Shown here piece after piece: positions 15,661 to 25,312 of a DNA stretch of 64,000 nucleotides. Within the stretch, counting starts at the first letter, position 1. Each line of letters begins with the position of its first letter. The notes below the pieces were generated by a model, which was not told where the DNA came from, searched no databases, and saw only the letters and a program-made list of their open reading frames with translations. The DNA comes from Candidatus Chloroploca mongolica (GTDB lineage: Bacteria; Chloroflexota; Chloroflexia; Chloroflexales; Chloroflexaceae): assembly GCF_004762035.2 (NCBI RefSeq), contig NZ_SIJK02000031.1, positions 1-64,000 on the forward strand. Direction: 5' to 3'. The position numbers and the translations under genes were made by a program.

Positions 15661-17217
15661 TTAACGTCCTGCGACCACAGGCACCAGACCATTGACCACC
15701 TCGGCGACACTGCTCTGCATCGGGCCAAAGAGAAAGCCCGGATAGAGGCCGATGATCACAATCGGGATACACAGGGCCACCAGCGTGACCAGTTCGCGCT
15801 GGTTGAGATCGGGGAGGCCCGTGCTCGCTTCATTCACTTCGCCCATAAAGACTTCGCGGTAGAACTTGAGCAGGTAGATCGCCGCCAGCACGACGCCGAG
15901 CACGGCAAAGGCCATAAAGGGCCAGCCAAGCTCAGGCGAGAGAAACGCCCCCTGCATAATCACAAATTCACCAATGAAACCATTGAGCCCAGGCAAACCT
16001 GCCGACGAGAGCGCCACCAGCAAGGTGATGCCCGCATAGATTGGCATTACCGTCCAGATGCCGCTGTACGCCGCCATTTCGCGGGTATGCCGTCGCTCAT
16101 AGAGCACGCCGACAATCAAGAAGAGCGCGCCGGTCGAGAGGCCGTGGCTGATCATCTGGATGATGGCGCCGGTGATGCCCTCGCTGTTCAGCGCGAAGAT
16201 GCCGAGCACAATGAAGCCCATATGGCTCACCGATGAATAGGCCACCAGTTTCTTCATATCGGTCTGGGCAAACGCGACAATCGCACCATAGATGATGCCA
16301 ATCACCGCCAGTACCCCGATGGCCGGGGCCGCCCAGCGCGAGGCCTCGGGAAAGAGCGTCAGGCAGTAGCGGATCATGCCGTAGCCACCAAGTTTCAGCA
16401 GCACCCCCGCCAGCACCACCGATCCAGCCGTGGGCGCTTCGACGTGGGCATCGGGCAACCAGGTGTGGAACGGCCAGAGCGGTACCTTGATCGCGAAGGC
16501 GAGGAAGAAGGCCCCAAAGAGCAACCGCTCGGTCGCTGTCTCCAGCACGAACGCGCCGCTCCGCAGATCGGTCACAATCGCGCCAAAATTGAGCGTGCCC
16601 TGATAGCCGGGCTGACTCACAGCGATGCTTTCACGGTGCAAGACATAGAGCCCGATCACGGCAAGCAGCATCAGCACCGATCCGGCAAACGTATAGAGGA
16701 AAAACTTGCGGGCCGCATAGACCCGGTTGCTGCCACCCCAGATCCCGATCAAAAAGGTCATCGGAATCAGCGTGAATTCCCAGAAGATATAGAAGAGCAA
16801 CAGATCCTGGGCCATAAAGACCCCGAGCATCGCCGTGGTCAGGAGCAATAGCAGGATCTGGAAATTGCGGACTTCCTTGTGTACCGAATCCCAGGTCGAG
16901 AGCACCACAATCGGCGTCAGAAACGTGGTCAACATCACCAGCCAGAGACTCACGCCATCAATAGCAACGCTATAGCTGATGCCCCACGACGGCAACCAGG
17001 GCACCGTCTCGGCAAATTGCATGGTCACCGGCCCCGCACCGAGCGCACTCTCGGGTACAAACCTGAGCGGCAGGGTCAACGAGACGAGAAAGGTGACAAC
17101 AGCGACGGCCAGGGCAATCCGGCGCGCCAGTTCGTCGCTCCTCCGCGGCACCGTGAGCAACAGGAGTGCTCCGAGTGCGGGGAGCCAGAGCACAAGTGAC
17201 AGGATCGGAACTTGCAT
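15661..17217 (-). CDS. nuoM: NADH-quinone oxidoreductase subunit M
   Basis: A 518-residue antiporter-like subunit with the expected FYIFWEFTLIPMTFLIGIWGG (glutamate in TM5), KVPLWPFHTWLPDAHVEAPT, LLKLGGYGMIRY and KKLVAYSSVSHMGFIVLG segments. It pumps protons in the membrane arm between NuoL and NuoN. It follows nuoL by 16 bases. Nothing unusual in length or key residues. Confidence 0.95.
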   Translation of the reverse strand: MQVPILSLVLWLPALGALLLLTVPRRSDELARRIALAVAVVTFLVSLTLPLRFVPESALGAGPVTMQFAETVPWLPSWGISYSVAIDGVSLWLVMLTTFLTPIVVLSTWDSVHKEVRNFQILLLLLTTAMLGVFMAQDLLLFYIFWEFTLIPMTFLIGIWGGSNRVYAARKFFLYTFAGSVLMLLAVIGLYVLHRESIAVSQPGYQGTLNFGAIVTDLRSGAFVLETATERLLFGAFFLAFAIKVPLWPFHTWLPDAHVEAPTAGSVVLAGVLLKLGGYGMIRYCLTLFPEASRWAAPAIGVLAVIGIIYGAIVAFAQTDMKKLVAYSSVSHMGFIVLGIFALNSEGITGAIIQMISHGLSTGALFLIVGVLYERRHTREMAAYSGIWTVMPIYAGITLLVALSSAGLPGLNGFIGEFVIMQGAFLSPELGWPFMAFAVLGVVLAAIYLLKFYREVFMGEVNEASTGLPDLNQRELVTLVALCIPIVIIGLYPGFLFGPMQSSVAEVVNGLVPVVAGR

Positions 17218-17233
17218 GCGGCTTCCTTTTATC

Positions 17234-19195
17234 CTACCAGGCGATCATCAGCATAAAGCTGAGCACCAGCACGACACCGACGGTAAAGACGAGGGCATAC
17301 ATTCGGACATAGCCACTCTGGAGTTGGCGTACTCCCGTTGCGACCCAGCCAAAGAAGCGACCAGTGCCAACGACGAGGCCGTCGATGCCCTGTGGATCAA
17401 AGACTTGCGCCAGGAAATTGCCGATAGTGCGGAATGGCCCGACGACGGCACGCTGATAGAGGGTGTCAACATACCAGGCCGCTTCGAGCGTATCCCAGAT
17501 ATCGCCGGTGTAGTAGTACGCCGGATCTTGCCCGCCGACCTTGACTTTCGCGGCATTCCGGGTATAGACCGACCAGCCCAGATAGCCCATCCCCACGGCC
17601 CCAACCGTTGCAAAGAGTGCCAGCAGCGGATTGAATTTACCCGCCTCTTCGTGCAACACCGGCTTGAGCCAGTCGGTCAGCAGGTGGGCGGCAGGCATGC
17701 CGCTAAAGAGGGTCGGCAGGTTCATCAGGCCAGCGATGGCGGCCCCAACGGCCAGGATCACCAGGGGCACCGTCATCGCCCGGCCACTCTCGTGCGCGTG
17801 GTAGTGCGGGTCGCGCTGGGTGCCAAAAAAGATCAGCGAGACCTGGCGGCCCATATAGAATGCGGTGAGCAGCGAGGCAATGAAGAGCCCAATCAGTTGC
17901 GGCCAGTACCCCGCGCTGACCGCGTGGGCCAGGATCTCATCTTTGCTCCAGAACCCCGAGAGTGGCACAATGCCAGCGAGTGCCCCCGCCCCAACCAGGT
18001 AGGTCCAGTAGGTGGTCGGCATCGCCGTGCGCAGGCCACCCATCTTGCGCATATCCTGGGTGTCGTGGGTACCGTGGATGACCGACCCCGAACCGAGGAA
18101 GAGCAGCGCCTTGAAGATGCCGTGAGTGAGCAGGTGGAAGATCGCGGCGGCATAGGCCCCCATGCCACAGGCTGCGACCATAAAGCCGAGTTGCGACACG
18201 GTCGAATAGGCGAGCACGCGCTTGATATCCCACTGCGCCAGGGCCGCCGTTCCCGCAATCAGCGCCGTCAGCACCCCAATCCAGGCCACCCAGCTCTGCG
18301 TTGCCGGTGACGCCACAAAGATTGGCTCGGTGCGGGCCATCATATAGACACCAGCGGTGACCATTGTTGCGGCGTGGATCAGTGCCGACACCGGGGTCGG
18401 GCCGGCCATCGCATCGGGCAGCCAGACAAAGAGCGGGAACTGCGCTGATTTGCCGGTTGCGCCGATGAGCAAAAGAAACGAAATGCCTGTTGCCACCGCA
18501 ATCGTTTGCCACTCGGGGCCAAAGGTTTGCCCCAAAATGTTGGGCACCTGCGCCAGAAAGCCCGGAATGATCTGCCCATCCACCTCGACATCATAGAAGG
18601 TCAGCGTCCCAAAATGCGAAAAGATCGCCAGCATCGACAGAATAAAGGCGGCATCGCCGATCCGGTTGACCACAAATGCCTTGACCGCCGCTGCCGACGC
18701 CACCTTTCGCTCGAACCAGAAGCCGATCAGCAAAAACGAACAGAGCCCCACGCCCTCCCAGCCAAGAAAGAGCACCAGCATATTGTTCGCCATGACCAGC
18801 ATCAGCATCATGGTCACAAAGAGATTCAGGTAGGCAAAATAGCGGACGACCCGCGGATCGCCGTGCATATAGCCAATCGAGTAGACATGGATCAGGCCGC
18901 CGACCCCGGTGACGAGCAGCACCATCACGGACGTCAACGGATCAAAGAGCAACCCGAAAGGGATGCTCATCGTACCCGTGCCGATCCATTCCCAGGCGAT
19001 TGTCTGCACGCGGCGCTCTTCTTCAGGCATTCCGCCGAGCATGACCGTCGCGAGCACGGCCAGCAGAAACGAGACACCAACCAGTGCGCTCGCCACCAGA
19101 CCGGCCTGGCGCTCCTGGCGAATGACAAACACATTGAGCAGAAAGCCGAGCAGCGGCAACAGCGGGATGAGCCAGATAAGCCAGTTCAGCATCAC
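17234..19195 (-). CDS. nuoL: NADH-quinone oxidoreductase subunit L
   Basis: A 653-residue distal antiporter-like subunit. LGWEGVGLCSFLLIGFW, KSAQFPLFVWLPDAMAGPTPVSALIHAATMVTAGVY and KRVLAYSTVSQLGFMV carry the charged residues of the proton channel. The C-terminal region (after about residue 520) would form the amphipathic lateral helix and final TM segment. The gene starts with two consecutive methionines; either could be used. It lies 45 bases after nuoK. Confidence 0.95.
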   Translation of the reverse strand: MMLNWLIWLIPLLPLLGFLLNVFVIRQERQAGLVASALVGVSFLLAVLATVMLGGMPEEERRVQTIAWEWIGTGTMSIPFGLLFDPLTSVMVLLVTGVGGLIHVYSIGYMHGDPRVVRYFAYLNLFVTMMLMLVMANNMLVLFLGWEGVGLCSFLLIGFWFERKVASAAAVKAFVVNRIGDAAFILSMLAIFSHFGTLTFYDVEVDGQIIPGFLAQVPNILGQTFGPEWQTIAVATGISFLLLIGATGKSAQFPLFVWLPDAMAGPTPVSALIHAATMVTAGVYMMARTEPIFVASPATQSWVAWIGVLTALIAGTAALAQWDIKRVLAYSTVSQLGFMVAACGMGAYAAAIFHLLTHGIFKALLFLGSGSVIHGTHDTQDMRKMGGLRTAMPTTYWTYLVGAGALAGIVPLSGFWSKDEILAHAVSAGYWPQLIGLFIASLLTAFYMGRQVSLIFFGTQRDPHYHAHESGRAMTVPLVILAVGAAIAGLMNLPTLFSGMPAAHLLTDWLKPVLHEEAGKFNPLLALFATVGAVGMGYLGWSVYTRNAAKVKVGGQDPAYYYTGDIWDTLEAAWYVDTLYQRAVVGPFRTIGNFLAQVFDPQGIDGLVVGTGRFFGWVATGVRQLQSGYVRMYALVFTVGVVLVLSFMLMIAW

Positions 19196-19240
19196 ACAAC
19201 CTCAATGGGCAAAGCCAAAGGAAGGGCCACTGCGCCTCCC

Positions 19241-19543
19241 TTATCCTCGGAGCATACTGACCTCGTCGATATCGGCGGTTCGTTTCGATTTGAAGATCGC
19301 CACCAGCAGCGCGAGACCGACGGCTACCTCAGCCGCTGCTACCGTAATCACAAAAAAGACGAGCACCTGACCATCAACCGCGAGCCGTTCGCGCGCATAG
19401 GCAACCAGGGCCAGGTTGGCCGCATTGAGCATCAACTCAACCGACATAAAGACCACAATCGCGTTGCGGCGAATCAAGACCCCGAGCACGCCAATCGTGA
19501 ATAATGCGGCACTCAACAGAACATAGAAGGTCGTGGGAACCAT
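19241..19543 (-). CDS. nuoK: NADH-quinone oxidoreductase subunit K
   Basis: A 100-residue membrane subunit with three helices. [19 protein letters not shown] carries the conserved glutamate, and the second one follows in [17 protein letters not shown]. It forms part of the E-channel near the quinone site. The length is standard. nuoJ precedes it by 30 bases. Confidence 0.95.
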   Translation of the reverse strand: MVPTTFYVLLSAALFTIGVLGVLIRRNAIVVFMSVELMLNAANLALVAYARERLAVDGQVLVFFVITVAAAEVAVGLALLVAIFKSKRTADIDEVSMLRG

Positions 19544-19573
19544 GCAAGATCCTTGTACGATTGCATCAGACGA

Positions 19574-20137
19574 CTACGGTTGCACACGCGAACCCGGTCG
19601 TTCGCTCGGCGTCTCTTCGCTTTGGGCCTGGTTGCGCTGCTGGTTGAGCACCACCACGCCGATGACCGCGACCAGCAGGATGATTCCGGTAATCTGAAAG
19701 GGCAACAGATACTCGGTAAAGAGCAGCTCGCCCAGGCTCGCCGGGTCACCAAAGGCTTCGGCGGCTTCACCCCCCGGCGGTGCGTCGTTCGAACCACCGC
19801 GTACCGCCGTGATCACCGCAATCACCAGCAAGCCCGCCCCCATTACTAGCGCTAGCGGCTGTTGCCACGGCAACTTGTCCTGCGCCGCCTCGACCTGTTC
19901 TGCCCCGAGCAACATCACCACAAAGAGAAAGAGCACCATGATCGCGCCAGCATAGATCGAGAGCTGGATCGTAAAGAGAAATGGTGATTGCAGTAACAAA
20001 AAGAGGACAGCGATTGCCCCGAAATTCAAGAGCAAAAAGAGAGCGCTATGAATGGCATTGCGTGCGACGAGCATGGCAATGGCCCCTGCGAGGGCGATGG
20101 CTGCCGTGAGAAAAAAGAGCACAAAATCCATGGTCAC
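19574..20137 (-). CDS. nuoJ: NADH-quinone oxidoreductase subunit J
   Basis: A 187-residue membrane subunit with five hydrophobic helices; NAIHSALFLLLNFGAIAVLFLLL and YAGAIMVLFLFVVMLLG are the conserved helices that include the flexible pi-bulge region. The C-terminus is hydrophilic and rich in Gln/Glu. It starts 4 bases after nuoI. Confidence 0.95.
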   Translation of the reverse strand: MTMDFVLFFLTAAIALAGAIAMLVARNAIHSALFLLLNFGAIAVLFLLLQSPFLFTIQLSIYAGAIMVLFLFVVMLLGAEQVEAAQDKLPWQQPLALVMGAGLLVIAVITAVRGGSNDAPPGGEAAEAFGDPASLGELLFTEYLLPFQITGIILLVAVIGVVVLNQQRNQAQSEETPSERPGSRVQP

Positions 20138-20141
20138 TCCC

Positions 20142-20642
20142 CTACAGGTCGATCTGCGCTGGTGGGCTTGGGCGGCGCTCGAGCTGACTCAGAATGGGTG
20201 GCGCATCGCCGTGGCCCTGATCTTCGGGTACCAGCAGCATCTCTTTGGTATAGATGGAGTCGCGCCGATCATAGAACGAAAGCTCGTACTGATGCTCAAG
20301 CACAATCGCATTGGTCGGGCAGGCATCTTCGCAATAGCCACAGAAGATGCAGCGCAGCATGTTGATCTCGTAGGTGGCGGCATAGCGTTCACCGTACGAG
20401 ACCTGATGATCGGGCGTATTCTCGGCGGGTACCACCAGGATCGCATCGGCGGGGCATGCCGCCGCGCAGAGCGAACAGCCAATGCAGCGCTCTTTGCCAT
20501 CGGCAAACCGCTTGAGCTCGTGCCGCCCACGAAACCGCTCACGGACCGGGCGCTTGACCTCGGGGTACTGAACCGTCACCGGCTGCGTGAAGATATAGCC
20601 AAAGGTTGTGCGCAACCCCTTCAACAATTGTCCGATCATCAA
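20142..20642 (-). CDS. nuoI: NADH-quinone oxidoreductase subunit I
   Basis: A 166-residue peripheral-arm ferredoxin subunit with two [4Fe-4S] motifs, CIGCSLCAAACPADAI and CIFCGYCEDACPTNAI (clusters N6a and N6b). FRGRHELKR upstream of the first motif is the usual NuoI stretch. It passes electrons from NuoG to NuoB. Confidence 0.96.
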   Translation of the reverse strand: MMIGQLLKGLRTTFGYIFTQPVTVQYPEVKRPVRERFRGRHELKRFADGKERCIGCSLCAAACPADAILVVPAENTPDHQVSYGERYAATYEINMLRCIFCGYCEDACPTNAIVLEHQYELSFYDRRDSIYTKEMLLVPEDQGHGDAPPILSQLERRPSPPAQIDL

Positions 20643-20683
20643 CCCACTCCTTGTCGCTCGCCCGCACCGGGGCGTTGTTGCTG

Positions 20684-21910
20684 CTACTGACCCGTCTCGG
20701 CCTGGCTACGGACATCACTCACATAGGTGACATTGTCTACTGGTTTGGGCACACGATTGATGCCTGCTGCAATCGCGAGGCTAAGCAGGCCAAAGGCGAG
20801 CAGCATAAACGACGCCAGCACAAAGCTTTCAATGAGCACAAAGGCCACGGCTGTCGCCGCAAGATTGATCAATCCCAGCGGAAGCAGCCACTTCCACCCC
20901 AGATCCATCAGGCGGTCGTAGCGAATGCGCGGCCACGAGGCCCGAATCCAGACCGAGAGAAAGAGGAAGCCAACCAGTTTCAACAGGAATGACCCCAGTG
21001 AGGCCAGGCCCACCGCAATGCTGGCGACTACTGGTCCTGCCAGTCCTTCGACGCCTGCCCCGAGCATTTCGAGCCCCGGAAAGCGCCAGCCACCAAAAAA
21101 GAAGGTGACGGCCATCGCGCTGACCGCAATCAGTTTGATGTATTCGGTCATAAAGAAGAGCGCGAATTTCATTGAGCCATACTCGGTATTGTAGCCACCG
21201 ACCAGTTCCTGTTCGGCTTCGACTAGGTCAAACGGCGCACGCACCACCTCGGCAGTCGAGGCAATCATAAAGATCACAAAGGCGAGGAATTGCGGCACGA
21301 TGCCCCAGAGTACCCCTTGATGATAGACCAGTTCGTGCGTGCTGAGCGTGCTGAAGGTCATCACCACCGCCAGCACGGCTGTCCCGAGCGCGAGTTCGTA
21401 GCTAATCAACTGCGCCGTCGAACGAATGCCGCCCATCATCGAGTATTTGTTATTGCTTGCCCAGCCTGCCAGCGTGATGCCATAGACTCCGATGCTTGTG
21501 ATGGCGAGCAGATAGAGCACGCCCACATTGATGTCGGCAATCTGCAGAATATTATTGACCCCACTCGACGACTCGGCAAAGCAGGCCTGGTAGTTCCAGT
21601 CAATATTCAGACAACCAAAGGGGATCACGGCCCAGATGATGATCGCCGGGATCACCGCGATTGCAGGCGCCAGCAGATAAACCACTTTGTCGGCTGCCGA
21701 GGGCACAATATCCTCTTTGAAAAAGAGCTTGACCGCGTCGGCGACGGGCTGGAGAAAGCCGTTCGGCCCGGCCCGGTTAGGGCCTACCCGATTCTGAAAG
21801 CGGGCCAGCAACCGCCGCTCAAAGAGGGTTAAATAGGCAAAGGCCGTGGTGATCGCCAAGGCGATCACAACAGACTGGATAATGATGATCAAAAGGCCTA
21901 GCCAGTTCAT
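20684..21910 (-). CDS. nuoH: NADH-quinone oxidoreductase subunit H
   Basis: A 408-residue membrane subunit that builds the quinone chamber. ERRLLARFQNRVGPNRAGPNG, GWASNNKYSMMGGIRSTAQLISYE and APFDLVEAEQELVGGYNTEYG are hallmark sequences. The C-terminal tail (about 60 residues beyond the usual end, with one extra hydrophobic segment) is longer than in E. coli. It follows nuoG by 8 bases. Confidence 0.95.
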   Translation of the reverse strand: MNWLGLLIIIIQSVVIALAITTAFAYLTLFERRLLARFQNRVGPNRAGPNGFLQPVADAVKLFFKEDIVPSAADKVVYLLAPAIAVIPAIIIWAVIPFGCLNIDWNYQACFAESSSGVNNILQIADINVGVLYLLAITSIGVYGITLAGWASNNKYSMMGGIRSTAQLISYELALGTAVLAVVMTFSTLSTHELVYHQGVLWGIVPQFLAFVIFMIASTAEVVRAPFDLVEAEQELVGGYNTEYGSMKFALFFMTEYIKLIAVSAMAVTFFFGGWRFPGLEMLGAGVEGLAGPVVASIAVGLASLGSFLLKLVGFLFLSVWIRASWPRIRYDRLMDLGWKWLLPLGLINLAATAVAFVLIESFVLASFMLLAFGLLSLAIAAGINRVPKPVDNVTYVSDVRSQAETGQ

Positions 21911-21918
21911 AGCTACCC

Positions 21919-24708
21919 CTATCCCGTTACAACCTTCACCAGATTGACCCGTGTGCGTGGCCCGGTCTGTACTGCTGCTGCGCTGAAGTTGGGCAGGTTC
22001 GACGGGATCAGCGCTACCCCGGCGGGCACATCGTCAACGACGCGTGCGCTGAGCGTCAGTTCGCCTGCCGCCGAGTCGAGCCGTACCGTATCACCCGGTT
22101 TGATGTTGAGTTTGTCCGCATCAGTTTGGCTGAGTGCGACGTAAGGCTGCGGGATCTGGCGTTCCAGCAATGATCCGCGCAGTAGCAGATCGCCATCATA
22201 GGCCAGGCTCTGGCTGACCAACAGCAGGCTGCGCTCGTGAGCCGGTTTGCTCAATGGCCGCAAGCCGAGGCTCACCGCGGTCTTTTGTCCCTCGATCAGA
22301 TTCGGCAGTTGGATCCCGATGCCTTCGCTATTTTCGTAGTTGGTACCATCATAGAAGATCGCCTCGTTGGTCTGGCGTCCCCAGTCCCCACCCTGGCCTG
22401 TGGCAGCAAGCGCACTGTAGGTGATCCCGGCATAGCCTGGTACGCGTTCGGCAATCTCGGCGGCGATCTCGCTGGGGGTCAGGTAATCCCAGGTTGACGG
22501 CTCGGCCACGGTGACTGCCGTGGTCTTGCCTGGGCCTTTGCTTTTGCCTTTGCCACCGACGGGTTGGCTACTCTCTTCGACACGCTGCGTCGGCACGGCC
22601 ACAGGGACACTCAGTTCGCTCAGGTGCTGGGCGACACCCTGAATGATCTGCCAGTCGGGGCGGGCCTCGCCGTGGGCCTGGCGGGCCTGGCGCGACCGTT
22701 GCACCCGGAGCTCGGCATTGGTATAGGTGCCTTCGCGTTCGGCGACGCTGGCGGCTGGCAAGACCACATCGGCCAGTTTCGCTGTTTCGGTCAAGAAGAG
22801 TTCCTGCACCACCACAAAGTCAGCCGCTTCCAGGGCCGCACGGGCCGCTGGCAACTGTGCCGCCGGATCAAGCCCGGCGATCCAGACCGCCTTGACGCGC
22901 CCTTCGCGCAGCGCCGGCCAGACTTCGCGCGCCCCCAGGCCGCGCTGTGAAAGCACGGCATAGCCGGCGCGAGCATCGGGCCGCACGCCCATATCAAGCG
23001 CCCCGCGACTGTTACCTCCTGGCAGCAACGCGATCAGCCCGCTGCCTGGCTTGCCGACTTTCCCCGTCAACGCCGCCAGCACCGCCAGACTCTCGCTCAT
23101 CCCAGGGCCAGCACTCCGAGCCTCGGCCCCGTACATAATGAGGCCCTGTTTTGCCTCGAGCAACGCCTGCGCTACCGCCCGGATCGTCTCGGCAGGCACG
23201 CCACACAATTCGGCGGCCTGCTCAACGCTCAGGTCACTCAACGTCTTGCGCAACTGCTCAAGCCCACTATGCTTGAGATGCAGGCGCTCGTGACCAACGC
23301 GATCAAAGACCGCCCGCAGCAACCCGCGTACAAAAGCAAGCTCGCTCCCTGGCTGATAATAGAGCCTGGTTGTCGCCGAGCGTTCCAACTTGGTTGGGCG
23401 CATATTTGCCACCACCAACTTCGCCCCGCGTTCAAGCATCGCCCGCAACCGCAGCACATAGAGCGGCGCTTCTTCTTCGGGATCGGCCCCGATCACCAGC
23501 ACCAGACTCCCGGCCCCCATCTCCATCAAATTCGTTCCCTTGCCAACCCCCATCAACGCCCCGTGCTCGTCGTAATCCACATCGGCAGCACTGCCAAGCG
23601 TATGGTCAAGGTTGTGGCTGCCAAAGTACTCACGGAAGAGTTTCTGGAAGAGGTAGAGATCTTCATTGCTAAGGCGCGGTGAAGCCAGGCCCGCGATCGC
23701 ACTGCCCCCGCGACTGCTCTGCACAGCGGCGAGTTTCTCGGCGACGAGCGCCAGTGCCTCGTCCCAGCTCGCCTCGACCAGATGCCCACCCTTGCGGATC
23801 AGCGGCGTCGTCAAGCGACTCTCGTGCTCGATAAAGCGATGCCCAAAGCGGCCCTTATCGCAGATCCAGATATCGTTGACCGCCCCATTCTCACGCGGCA
23901 TCACCCGCATCAACTGGTCGTAGCGCATATCGAGGCTGAGATTGCAGCCGACGGGACAGAGCGTGCAGACCACCGGCTTGGAACTGAGTTCCCAGACGCG
24001 GGCTTTGAAGCGGAAGTCGGCACTGGTCAGGGCACCAACCGGGCAGATATCGGTTGTATTGCCCGAAAACTTGCTATCGAACGGCGGATCGCTCTTCGAG
24101 ATGATCATCCAGTTGCGGCCACGGTTATCGAAACCAAGCACCGGATCATCGGCGAGCTCGTCCTGGAAGCGCACACACCGCGAACAGAGGATACAGCGCT
24201 CGCGGTCGAGCAGAATCAGGTCGCCGAGATGCACTGGCTTCTCGAAGTGAACCTTGTCGTTGTAGTCAAAACGACTGTTGCCTGGTCCCCATGCCATCGT
24301 CAGGTTTTGCAACGGGCACTCGCCGCCCTTATCGCAGACCGGGCAATCGAGTGGATGCGAGGTCAGTAAAAACTCCAGCACACCCTTCTGGGCAAACTGC
24401 ACCTCATCGCTCTCCGTATTGATCACCATGCCCTCACTAACCGGCGTCGTACACCCGGTCTGCAACTTGGGCATCATCGCGATCACGGGGCGGCCATCCT
24501 CACCCAGCATCGGCTGGCGCGTCGCCGGATCGAGGCGGGGTGTACCAACCTGCACCAGACACATCCGGCACATGCCGACCGGCTTCATCCGCGGGTGATA
24601 GCAAAAGACCGGGATCGAAATACCGCCTATGCGTGCGGCATCAACCACATTCGTACCCGCAGGTACCCTGAAGGTGACACCGTTCACTGTGATCGTAACA
24701 TCGGCCAT
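21919..24708 (-). CDS. nuoG: NADH-quinone oxidoreductase subunit G
   Basis: A 929-residue peripheral subunit. The N-terminus holds a [2Fe-2S] site (FCYHPRMKPVGMCRMC), the His-Cys3 site N5 (HPLDCPVCDKGGEC), and site N4 (CILCSRCVRFQDE with TDICPVGA). The molybdopterin-like domain begins with CTLCPVGCNLSLD, an extra N7-type cluster site, and ends in a formate-dehydrogenase-like C-terminal barrel (KLNIKPGDTVRLDSAAGEL). A Gly-Lys-rich linker near residue 725 is not typical. It moves electrons from NuoE/F to NuoI. Confidence 0.95.
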   Translation of the reverse strand: MADVTITVNGVTFRVPAGTNVVDAARIGGISIPVFCYHPRMKPVGMCRMCLVQVGTPRLDPATRQPMLGEDGRPVIAMMPKLQTGCTTPVSEGMVINTESDEVQFAQKGVLEFLLTSHPLDCPVCDKGGECPLQNLTMAWGPGNSRFDYNDKVHFEKPVHLGDLILLDRERCILCSRCVRFQDELADDPVLGFDNRGRNWMIISKSDPPFDSKFSGNTTDICPVGALTSADFRFKARVWELSSKPVVCTLCPVGCNLSLDMRYDQLMRVMPRENGAVNDIWICDKGRFGHRFIEHESRLTTPLIRKGGHLVEASWDEALALVAEKLAAVQSSRGGSAIAGLASPRLSNEDLYLFQKLFREYFGSHNLDHTLGSAADVDYDEHGALMGVGKGTNLMEMGAGSLVLVIGADPEEEAPLYVLRLRAMLERGAKLVVANMRPTKLERSATTRLYYQPGSELAFVRGLLRAVFDRVGHERLHLKHSGLEQLRKTLSDLSVEQAAELCGVPAETIRAVAQALLEAKQGLIMYGAEARSAGPGMSESLAVLAALTGKVGKPGSGLIALLPGGNSRGALDMGVRPDARAGYAVLSQRGLGAREVWPALREGRVKAVWIAGLDPAAQLPAARAALEAADFVVVQELFLTETAKLADVVLPAASVAEREGTYTNAELRVQRSRQARQAHGEARPDWQIIQGVAQHLSELSVPVAVPTQRVEESSQPVGGKGKSKGPGKTTAVTVAEPSTWDYLTPSEIAAEIAERVPGYAGITYSALAATGQGGDWGRQTNEAIFYDGTNYENSEGIGIQLPNLIEGQKTAVSLGLRPLSKPAHERSLLLVSQSLAYDGDLLLRGSLLERQIPQPYVALSQTDADKLNIKPGDTVRLDSAAGELTLSARVVDDVPAGVALIPSNLPNFSAAAVQTGPRTRVNLVKVVTG

Positions 24709-24729
24709 AGATAGCTCTTTCCAGCAAGC

Positions 24730-25308
24730 TTATGCCAGGGCAAACAACCGCTCAACCGCACATGCAAAACCTGGTAACAAAGGTGACGTAAGGGTCTCAC
24801 CGCTCTGCAATGTCTCGACCAGGGCGAAATCTGCTTCTACCCAACGATACACGCTGATGCTGCTCGTGCGCCAATCGGCAATCCAATACTCTCTGACCCC
24901 GTGGCGTGCATAGAGTTCCAATTTTAGTTCGCGATCACGCACTTCATTGGCTTTACCAGGCGACAGCACTTCAACAATCAATTCAGGCGAACCGTGCAAT
25001 TTGCCATCGTCACCGAGCAGTTCGGCCAGGCGTTGATGACTCACCCAGACAACATCGGGGGCCACGGCTTCATTATCTGCATACACCAGTCCAGGAGCGC
25101 CAATTGCGATGCCGACCCCGGTCGGCTGACTCCAGTTGTTGAGTTCAGTGGCAAGGCGGGTACACGCAATCTGATGCCGGGTATGGGGCTGGGTCGTCAC
25201 ATGCAACTCTCCTTGGATCAACTCATAGCGCTCACCCGCGACCTGCGGCATCTGGCGCAACAGGTCGACTGTCCAGTGTGGGTGGATCGCGATGGTTGCT
25301 TCTACCAT
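24730..25308 (-). CDS. Uma2-family (DUF820) putative endonuclease
   Basis: A 192-residue Uma2 domain protein with a PD-(D/E)XK-like fold. GERYELIQGEL, APDVVWVSHQR, PELIVEVLSPGKANEVRDRELKLELY (split over the catalytic strand) and GVREYWIADW are the family motifs. These proteins are abundant in Chloroflexota and cyanobacteria; their function is unclear and nuclease activity is predicted only from fold. It sits inside the nuo operon, 4 bases after nuoF and 21 before nuoG, in the same orientation, so it should be co-expressed with complex I. This looks like an insertion that kept the operon intact. Confidence 0.88.
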   Translation of the reverse strand: MVEATIAIHPHWTVDLLRQMPQVAGERYELIQGELHVTTQPHTRHQIACTRLATELNNWSQPTGVGIAIGAPGLVYADNEAVAPDVVWVSHQRLAELLGDDGKLHGSPELIVEVLSPGKANEVRDRELKLELYARHGVREYWIADWRTSSISVYRWVEADFALVETLQSGETLTSPLLPGFACAVERLFALA

Positions 25309-25312
25309 AGTC

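Noticed and set aside
16979-18310. A 443-codon plus-strand frame across nuoM/nuoL
   Set aside because: It spans two genes with strong family matches on the other strand and has a charged, domain-free translation.
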